Source: Pannonibacter carbonis
GTDB lineage: Bacteria; Pseudomonadota; Alphaproteobacteria; Rhizobiales; Stappiaceae
Direction of reading: 5' to 3'
DNA: 64,000 bases
Assembly: GCF_003012935.1 (NCBI RefSeq)
Contig: NZ_PUDR01000017.1
Location: forward strand, 1 to 64,000
Part shown: positions 58,600-64,000 of the stretch, one piece after another
How positions within the stretch are numbered: position 1 is the first letter of the stretch
How the letters are laid out: each line of letters begins with the position of its first letter
Made by a program: the position numbers and the translations under genes
Notes under the pieces: model-generated
Told to the model about the DNA's origin: nothing
The model's database searches: none
The model's input: only the letters and a program-made list of their open reading frames with translations

Positions 58600-60035
58600 T
58601 GCAGCCGCTCGGACCAGGACTGGCGTTTGCGATAGATGGTCGACGGGCTGATCTCCAGCGCGGCAGCAGCCAGGGCGATATTGCCGTCGAAGGCATCGAG
58701 GGCATCCTCGATGATCCGCCGTTCCTGCGCCCACAACGGCTCGATGCTGGAATGTGGCCGCAGCGGACGCACCGGGCGATGCCGGTCACGCTGCTCCTCG
58801 GCCGGAACCCGGGCGCGGCTGAACGTGTCGCGGATCATCAGTGGCAGCATGTCATAGCCGACCGTCACCGCCTCGTTCATGACCACGATCTGGCGGATGG
58901 TGTTTTCCAGCTGGCGCACATTGCCCGGCCAGGCATAGCTCAGCAGACGCGCTTCGGCATCGGCATCAAAGCCGCGGAATGAGCGCCCCTCCTCGGCAGC
59001 AAACCGCGCCAGGAACCCGAGTGCCAGCGGCAGGATGTCGTCGCGGCGGTCGCGCAGCGGCGGCACCTGCACCGGCAGCACATGCAGCCGGTAGTAGAGA
59101 TCCTCGCGCAGCCGCCCGGCGGCAATTTCCGCCAGCGGATCACGGCTGGTGGTGCTGATGACCCGGACATCGACTTCAAGATCGGCACCGGTCGTGTGCG
59201 ATGGCACCGTGCCTGTCTGCAGAACCCGCAGGAGCCGGCTCTGCAGGGCCGGTTCCATGTCGCAGATCTCGTCGAGATGCAGTGTGCCGCCATCGCAGAA
59301 GCTAAGGAGGTCATTGCGACCACTGCGGCTGGTCGTCAGTCCGCCAAACAATTCGGCCTCGAGTTCATCAGCGCCAAGGCTGGCACAATTGATGCTGATG
59401 AGACGGGCGGCGCTGCGTCCGGACTGGCCGTGGATCGCTTCGGCGCACAGGGTCTTGCCCGTTCCGGCCTCACCGGTAATGAAGACAGGGGCATCGGAGG
59501 GCGCAAGCCGCCGGACCGTCGCGTAAAGCTGGCGCATGGCCTGCGACTGGCTGTTGAAACGGCCAACAGGCTGGGCCATCTCCGGCGTCACGGCGGCCGG
59601 CTGATCGCCAGTGCGACGCTGACCGGAGGAATGGAAGCGGCCGCGTTGCATGTCCAACTGCGCGCGCACCTTCTGCGTCAGGGTCTCGAGCGCATAGGGC
59701 TTGGCCAGGAAGTCATGCGCGCCGGCCCGCATGGCGTTCAGTGCCCGGGTCATCGACCCTTCTGCACTGACGGCAATGATGACCGCGCTTGGGCAGCGCA
59801 CGGCAAAGCGAGACAGGGCGTCGTCGCCGCCGATGGTTTCCATGTCCAGCACCAGAACATCGGTCGGTGCACGGGCAAGATCCTCCAGGCACTGGCGTGC
59901 ATCGGCATAAAGGATGGGCTCGGCGACGGCTCCAGGCAATTTCGCGCAAACCGTGGCCGCGCGCATTGCATCAGCCGTCGTCGCGTCAAGGACACGAACT
60001 TGGAGGGACCCATGCAGGTCCGGTATGCTCCCCAT
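58596..60035 (-). CDS. NtrC-family response regulator lacking the GAFTGA loop
   Basis: A protein of about 479 residues: a receiver domain (phosphoacceptor Asp64 in LVLDMET, Ser90, Lys112 in AKPYA), an AAA+ domain (Walker A GEAGTGKT at 188-195, Walker B GGTLHLDE at 249-256, LREDLYYRLHVLPV, YAWPGNVRQLENT) and a Fis-type helix-turn-helix (GNIALAAAALEISPSTIYRKRQ). The segment after ELFG, where sigma-54 activators have GHEKGAFTGA, reads GLTTSRSGRNDLL (230-243), so the sigma-54 contact loop is missing. It probably does not activate sigma-54 and may act on sigma-70 promoters. The start at 60035 has GGGAG upstream; ATGs at 60068 and 60101 are alternatives. Confidence 0.85.
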   Translation of the reverse strand: MGSIPDLHGSLQVRVLDATTADAMRAATVCAKLPGAVAEPILYADARQCLEDLARAPTDVLVLDMETIGGDDALSRFAVRCPSAVIIAVSAEGSMTRALNAMRAGAHDFLAKPYALETLTQKVRAQLDMQRGRFHSSGQRRTGDQPAAVTPEMAQPVGRFNSQSQAMRQLYATVRRLAPSDAPVFITGEAGTGKTLCAEAIHGQSGRSAARLISINCASLGADELEAELFGGLTTSRSGRNDLLSFCDGGTLHLDEICDMEPALQSRLLRVLQTGTVPSHTTGADLEVDVRVISTTSRDPLAEIAAGRLREDLYYRLHVLPVQVPPLRDRRDDILPLALGFLARFAAEEGRSFRGFDADAEARLLSYAWPGNVRQLENTIRQIVVMNEAVTVGYDMLPLMIRDTFSRARVPAEEQRDRHRPVRPLRPHSSIEPLWAQERRIIEDALDAFDGNIALAAAALEISPSTIYRKRQSWSERLQ

Positions 60036-60244
60036 GCCCGGGTTACTCCCGTTGTTGTGATGATCCATGCGGCAGGATTGTCGATGTTTGTGCTCCAACA
60101 TTCATCGAACACGGTAAACAAAGCGTTGTCGGTCCATCACTTTGCAGGCTGGCCGGCTTTGTCACGACACCTGTCAGGCGGACGTTGCTCGCCGCCCGGC
60201 CCTCGCCTTGCATGACAGGGTGAAAACTGGCGAGGCGCAGAGCC

Positions 60245-61075
60245 TCAGATCCGGCCGATCACCAGCCCGGCGGTAAAAAACACCAGGGCGACCACGCCGA
60301 CCAGATCGGGACGCTCGGCCAGCAAACGGACCAGTGTCATCGGGCGGGATCTGTCTGTTGTCGCCTGGGTCCGGCCCGCTCCGGGAACAGCAGACGGCAT
60401 GACAAGCGGCCGGAAGGGCACCGGTTCCTCGCCGCGCCAGACCGGCCCCCTGATGCCAGGGGCTGCGTCCTGCGTCTGCTCCGCAGGCAGATCCTCAACG
60501 GGCTGCTGGCTCTTTGGCAGGACGAACTGCGGGGCGTAGGAGCCCTTGGGGATGTCGATGCGGATCGGATCGTCACGCCCGGTGCCGGCGTAATAGTCCT
60601 GCAGCCGCTTGCGCAGCCGGGCCGCCTCGACGCGGACGATCGGATCCGTCGTCGGATTGAAATCCGCCCCGCGCCCAAGCGCTTCCGTTGCAATCGTGTA
60701 GCCTTTCAGTGTCACGGCCTGGGCAGGCTCCTGTCCCTGCGCGCCAACAGCCGCCTCGACCACATAGCGCAGGAAAGCGCGCAACTGGTCGGCAGAGGCA
60801 AACTCGGGGCTGGTAAGGATCTTGTGCAGGGCGAGGCGGACAAGATCGGCCTTGGGCGCCTGCTCTGCTCCCGTGCCTGTTGCCGTAGACGGGCTTTCCT
60901 CGTCTGCAGCAGCCGCATCCGTGTCCCGTTCTGCAATATCCCGTCCGGCGGGCCGGGCGTGACTTTCCCCCTGCCGGTAACGGCGCAATCCGCCGCCTGA
61001 AATGACCTCCGCTGCCCGGCTGCCATGCACCGTTGCAGCGGGCCTTGTGCCGTCCTGCACACCCGTTTCTTCCAT
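60245..61075 (-). CDS. Membrane-anchored protein with cyclase-associated N-terminal-type domain
   Basis: A 276-residue protein. A low-complexity N-terminus is followed by a conserved domain (about 80-185): ALHKILTSPEFASADQLRAFLRYVVE, then TIATEALGRGADFNPTTDPIVRVEAARLRKRLQDYYA and DIPKGSYAPQFV. I recall this domain at the N-terminus of alphaproteobacterial adenylate cyclase-like and TPR proteins, where it looks like a DNA-binding-type fold; here it stands alone with a Pro-rich linker and a single C-terminal membrane helix (VGVVALVFFTAGLVIGRI). Function unknown. No ribosome site of note. Confidence 0.6.
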   Translation of the reverse strand: MEETGVQDGTRPAATVHGSRAAEVISGGGLRRYRQGESHARPAGRDIAERDTDAAAADEESPSTATGTGAEQAPKADLVRLALHKILTSPEFASADQLRAFLRYVVEAAVGAQGQEPAQAVTLKGYTIATEALGRGADFNPTTDPIVRVEAARLRKRLQDYYAGTGRDDPIRIDIPKGSYAPQFVLPKSQQPVEDLPAEQTQDAAPGIRGPVWRGEEPVPFRPLVMPSAVPGAGRTQATTDRSRPMTLVRLLAERPDLVGVVALVFFTAGLVIGRI

Positions 61076-61352
61076 GCCGCCGTCCCCCGTTGTTGCGGTT
61101 GAGATCGAGCGGGGTGAAGTCCTCCCCAGAATTCCCCCAACGGAAGGCTAGAACCGGGGCGGCAAAATGAAAAGCAGAAATCGTTAACCTGTGCCATGCT
61201 GGACCGCCTGGCCGGAGGGGCAGGACCATGCGTTAACCGGGGACAATAGGCAAAAATTGCCTTGTGCTGCAGCAGGAAGGCTCGGAAGCCGCAGCCCGTT
61301 GGGGCAAAATCGTTAACACAATCTTGATTCGGGGCGGGTTCGACAAAACAAT

Positions 61353-62921
61353 ATGGGGCGCGGGACAACCCTTCTCATTCTGATCTGCATGGGCGTCATT
61401 GCCCTGTCGTCGGCGGCTGTCCTGGTGTTCCAGTTTGGCCGTCCGCCCGGCGAGGCATTGTCCCTGTCGCTCGCGCTTTTGTGCACCATGATCCTGGTGC
61501 AGGTTCTGCTCAGCCGCTCGCGTGAACGCGGCGAAGTGGCTGAAGCGGTGGACCGTCTCGAGGACCGTCTCGCCGAAATCGATGACGATGTCACCAATCT
61601 CGAGGGGCGTCTGACTGGCGTCGAACACACCGTACCGCGCCGCACCCGCGAAGCCATCGATCCGTTGTTTGCCGAAATCGAAGTGCTCGGCACCCTGGTC
61701 AAGCAGATGGCCGAGGCCATGTCCGACATGGAAACCCGGATCGAGGACCAGCAGGCCCTGGCCACCCCGCAGCAGATGGGCGAACTGGCCTATCACCCCA
61801 ACGCGCCTTACGGCCAGCCGATGCCGCAGCAGGCCCTGCCGCAAGCCGGCTACCAACCGCAGCCCCAGATGTACCAGCAGCCTGCGCCCGGCTACATGCC
61901 ACAGCCGGCCGGCTATGCACCTGACCCGCATTCGATGATGCAGCACCCCGGTCAGCAGAATTCAGGTCTGCAAAATCCAGGTCTGCCGCATAGCGGTCAG
62001 CAGCATTATCAGCCTCACCCGTCGCAGCAGGCTCCCTACCAGAGCCAGCCACAGTCCTATGAGCTTGGCGGCGTTTCGCGGAACGAGCCGGTTCTCGGTG
62101 ACCTGCCCCCGATGCAGCAGGAGCCGCAGTCGGATCCGGCGATGCGCGAACTGATCCGGGCGGCGCTCAACGCCAACCGGGTTGACCTGTTCCTGCAGCC
62201 GATCGTAACCTTGCCGCAGCGCCGGGTGAAGTACTACGAGAGCTTCACTCGCATTCGCGACACCAATGGCGAGATGCTCGAAGCCTCGGTGTTCCTGCCG
62301 GAAGCGCTGCGCGCCGGTCTTGTGCCGCGCATCGACAACCTGTTGCTGTTCCGCTCCGTCCAGGTCGTCCGCCGGCTGGCGACGCGCAACCGCGATGTTG
62401 CCTTGTTCTGCAACATCTCTTCCCTGTCGCTGGTGGACGAGACATTCTTTCCCGGCTTCCTCGAGTTTGTACGCGCCAACAAAAACTTCGGCGAGCTGCT
62501 GATATTCGAGTTCACGCAGGATGATGTCGCCCAGATGGGCGTCGTCGAGATGGAGAGCCTCGCCGCCCTGGCTGAACTCGGGTTCCGCTTCTCGGTTGAC
62601 CAGATCCATGACCTGAAGATGGACTTCCGGGCTCTGGCGGAGCGCGGCTTCCGCTTTGCCAAGCTGAATGCCGACTATCTGATTGGCCGCCGCCCAACCG
62701 ATCACGGCCATATTCACCCGGCCGATTTCGGCGATCTCCTCGGCCGCTACGGCATGGAACTGATTGGCGACCATGTCGAGACCGAGTCCCAGGTGCTCGA
62801 ACTTCTGGATGCCGACCTGAAACTCGCCCAGGGTTTCCTGTTCTCCCCGCCCCGTCCCGTCCGCGCCGAAGTCCTGCAGGGCGCTCCGGCACCCGCGCCG
62901 CGCAAGCGCGCCGCAGGTTAA
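61353..62921 (+). CDS. TipF-like membrane protein with degenerate EAL domain
   Basis: A 522-residue protein: two membrane helices (about 5-27 and 33-53), a coiled coil (56-135), a Pro/Gln-rich linker (138-262) and an EAL-type domain (265-503). The EAL motif is ESF (296-298, YYESFTRIRD), the metal-binding DDFG is DQIHD (416-420), and KID is AKLN. Asn354 (CNISS) and Glu476 (HVETESQ) remain. Catalysis is therefore unlikely and the domain probably binds c-di-GMP. The layout is that of Caulobacter TipF, a c-di-GMP-binding protein that positions the flagellum. No flagellar gene is adjacent, so the identification rests on architecture. Confidence 0.8.
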   Translation: MGRGTTLLILICMGVIALSSAAVLVFQFGRPPGEALSLSLALLCTMILVQVLLSRSRERGEVAEAVDRLEDRLAEIDDDVTNLEGRLTGVEHTVPRRTREAIDPLFAEIEVLGTLVKQMAEAMSDMETRIEDQQALATPQQMGELAYHPNAPYGQPMPQQALPQAGYQPQPQMYQQPAPGYMPQPAGYAPDPHSMMQHPGQQNSGLQNPGLPHSGQQHYQPHPSQQAPYQSQPQSYELGGVSRNEPVLGDLPPMQQEPQSDPAMRELIRAALNANRVDLFLQPIVTLPQRRVKYYESFTRIRDTNGEMLEASVFLPEALRAGLVPRIDNLLLFRSVQVVRRLATRNRDVALFCNISSLSLVDETFFPGFLEFVRANKNFGELLIFEFTQDDVAQMGVVEMESLAALAELGFRFSVDQIHDLKMDFRALAERGFRFAKLNADYLIGRRPTDHGHIHPADFGDLLGRYGMELIGDHVETESQVLELLDADLKLAQGFLFSPPRPVRAEVLQGAPAPAPRKRAAG

Positions 62922-63187
62922 AGCCGGCACGCAAGCGCGTTGCACACCAATGCCGCAGCGAAAGCGCGCCGCAGTTTAAAGCCTCAGCCTCCCTCCCCGC
63001 GCCGTCCCGGCCTTGTGCCGGGACCTGGAAGGCAAGGGCCATCCCGACATCAGCGCATAAAAAAAGGCCCGCCAATGAAGGCGGGCCAGGTAATGTCGGC
63101 AAGGCAATCGCCGACGGGGCTGCAGGTTTGGTCGCTGCCGGCCGGCTGCGGGGGGAACCGGCCGGCAACATCCGGGAGAAACAGGGG
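62922..63187. other. Intergenic stretch with duplicated stop region and stem-loop
   Basis: No gene. The end of the upstream gene (gcgcgccgcaggttaaagcc) is partly repeated about 50 bases later (gcgcgccgcagtttaaagcc), and a GTCCCGGCC-TTGT-GCCGGGAC stem follows near 63006-63026. The DUF1127 terminator lies at 63058-63087. Confidence 0.5.
63058..63087 (-). terminator. Rho-independent terminator of the DUF1127 gene
   Basis: An 8-bp stem (ggcccgcc at 63066-63073 with ggcgggcc at 63080-63087), a 6-base loop, and an A run at 63058-63065 that reads as a T run on the minus strand. Confidence 0.85.
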
Positions 63188-63523
63188 TTACACGGCAAGA
63201 CGTGCCGGCGAGGACAGCGGGGCACGGGTGGCGGCCGCCTCGGAGAGGTCGATGATCACGGCGGACGGGAGATCCGCCTGCGGTTCCAGCTGGCCGAACC
63301 GGTTGGTAGACCGGCTGTCGACGAGGGCAGCTGATGGATCCGCGAAAAGCGGTGTTCCCATCGCTGCTCGAACATCCCCCCGGGTGAGACCGATGTCGCG
63401 CAGTTGCTCATCGGTCCAGGTGGTGAGTTCAGCAACCTGACGGCGATTGCGGAATGCACGCCACACCTTCGCGACAGATCCGGAGAGCCGGCTGATCAGC
63501 GGGGCAAGGGCAAGGGCGTACAT
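63188..63523 (-). CDS. DUF1127 (YjiS-like) small protein
   Basis: A 111-residue protein with a helical DUF1127 core, VWRAFRNRRQVAELTTWTDEQLRDIGLTRGDV (about 20-51), a family implicated in phosphate and RNA metabolism and often stress-induced. The C-terminal 55 residues are a longer extension than in short 50-residue members. It has its own terminator and is divergent from a LysR gene. Confidence 0.88.
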   Translation of the reverse strand: MYALALAPLISRLSGSVAKVWRAFRNRRQVAELTTWTDEQLRDIGLTRGDVRAAMGTPLFADPSAALVDSRSTNRFGQLEPQADLPSAVIIDLSEAAATRAPLSSPARLAV

Positions 63524-63767
63524 GACACAAATCTCCTTCGTTTTCGGAAAACGCTTTTCCGAACAAACAGTTCATCATCTTTGGAACCGGCAGCGGCTGG
63601 GAGTCCGTTGCCGATGTCGCGACAATGCCGATCTTGAATGAATTGATCCAACGAATGTTTCTTATGGGTTCGATCATGATTTGTGATAATCTGAGGGGGA
63701 ACACTTATACCCTCGCGTCATCAGCGGCTTGCCGGTCGCCTTGGCGTTCGGGGCCCGGGAGAGATGA

Positions 63768-64000
63768 ATGCTGGACCTGGATCAGCTGCGGACCTTTGTC
63801 GCCATCGCCGAATATGGCAGTTTCACCCGCGCCGCCGAGGTCGTGCACAAGACCCAGTCCGCAGTCTCGATGCAGATGCGGCGGCTGGAAGAGCGGATCG
63901 GCCGGCCGATCTTTGTCCGCGAAGGGCGTATGTCGCGCCTGACCGAGGATGGCGAGAAGCTGCTGCACTATGCCCGCCGCCTCGTGCAACTGAATGACGA
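63768..64000 (+). CDS. LysR family transcriptional regulator, 5' part only
   Basis: The first 77 codons of a LysR regulator, cut by the window end. The winged helix is clear: LDLDQLRTFVAIAEYGSFTRAAEVVHKTQSAVSMQMRRLEERIGRPIF (residues 2-50), then LTEDGEKLLHYARRL. The ATG at 63768 is chosen; an ATG at 63764 is in another frame. It is divergent from DUF1127, which may be its target. Confidence 0.92.
   Translation, partial: MLDLDQLRTFVAIAEYGSFTRAAEVVHKTQSAVSMQMRRLEERIGRPIFVREGRMSRLTEDGEKLLHYARRLVQLND

Noticed and set aside
58600..58734. A longer upstream start for the TIGR03067 protein
   Set aside because: It would lie inside the regulator's reading frame, while GTG at 58599 overlaps the stop in the usual coupled manner.

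Overview
The window is a high-GC chromosomal segment from an alphaproteobacterium, most likely of the Rhizobiales (Hyphomicrobiales) side of the class. Support comes from the ctaC-ctaD-ctaB-coxF-ctaG-ctaE-DUF983-SURF1 oxidase cluster, the pmbA / inositol-phosphatase / DUF4170 / DUF374 / waaA / lpxK block, DUF2093, DUF6101, a classical alphaproteobacterial porin, IalB, DUF1127, and a CIRCE-controlled groESL. The genus cannot be fixed from the sequence alone. All assignments come from reading motifs; no database search was run.

Layout. 1-2.3 kb: the right end of an integrated mobile element (helicase remnant, tyrosine integrase) whose edge interrupts yqgE after about 50 codons. 2.5-4.1 kb: a DsbD-type periplasmic protein and a Prx5-type peroxiredoxin. 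4.2-10.9 kb: a minus-strand aa3-type cytochrome c oxidase and heme O operon, followed by a 600-base control region with two FNR/FixK-type boxes, then ialB. 12.3-15.4 kb: a KefB-like antiporter, a small membrane protein and a class D beta-lactamase. 15.4-23.4 kb: HAD phosphatase, TldD, DUF2093, lipid A/Kdo genes (lpxK, waaA, DUF374), DUF4170, an inositol-phosphatase/CysQ-type enzyme and PmbA. 23.6-32.5 kb: DUF6101, two membrane GGDEF proteins flanking ubiA, GNAT, purD, a fluoroacetate-dehalogenase-type hydrolase, a patatin and a small hypothetical protein. 32.7-43 kb: tadA, an RluB-type pseudouridine synthase with very long disordered tails, rsmD, a porin, mutL, a HAD-IIA protein, a cheY-cheZ pair and MaoC. 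43.1-51.5 kb: ribF, an EamA transporter, ileS, lspA, a lipoprotein and xseA. 51.5-52.1 kb: intergenic palindromic repeats. 52.1-57.9 kb: L-lactate dehydrogenase with its FadR-type regulator and operator, DUF3422, and groESL with a triplicated groEL 3' end. 58.2-64 kb: an NtrC-type regulator lacking the GAFTGA loop, translationally coupled to a TIGR03067 protein, a membrane-anchored protein with a cyclase-associated N-terminal-type domain, a TipF-like degenerate EAL protein, DUF1127 and the start of a LysR regulator.

Most of the window is housekeeping: respiration, envelope lipid A, translation quality and folding. The less ordinary parts are the element inside yqgE, the tandem oxygen-type boxes at ctaC/ialB, the complete fluoroacetate-dehalogenase signature, the CheZ tail with two FliM-like peptides, the 75-base triplication at the end of groEL, the dispersed palindromic repeat families, and the regulatory cluster at 58-63 kb. 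No tRNA, rRNA or CRISPR array was recognised.
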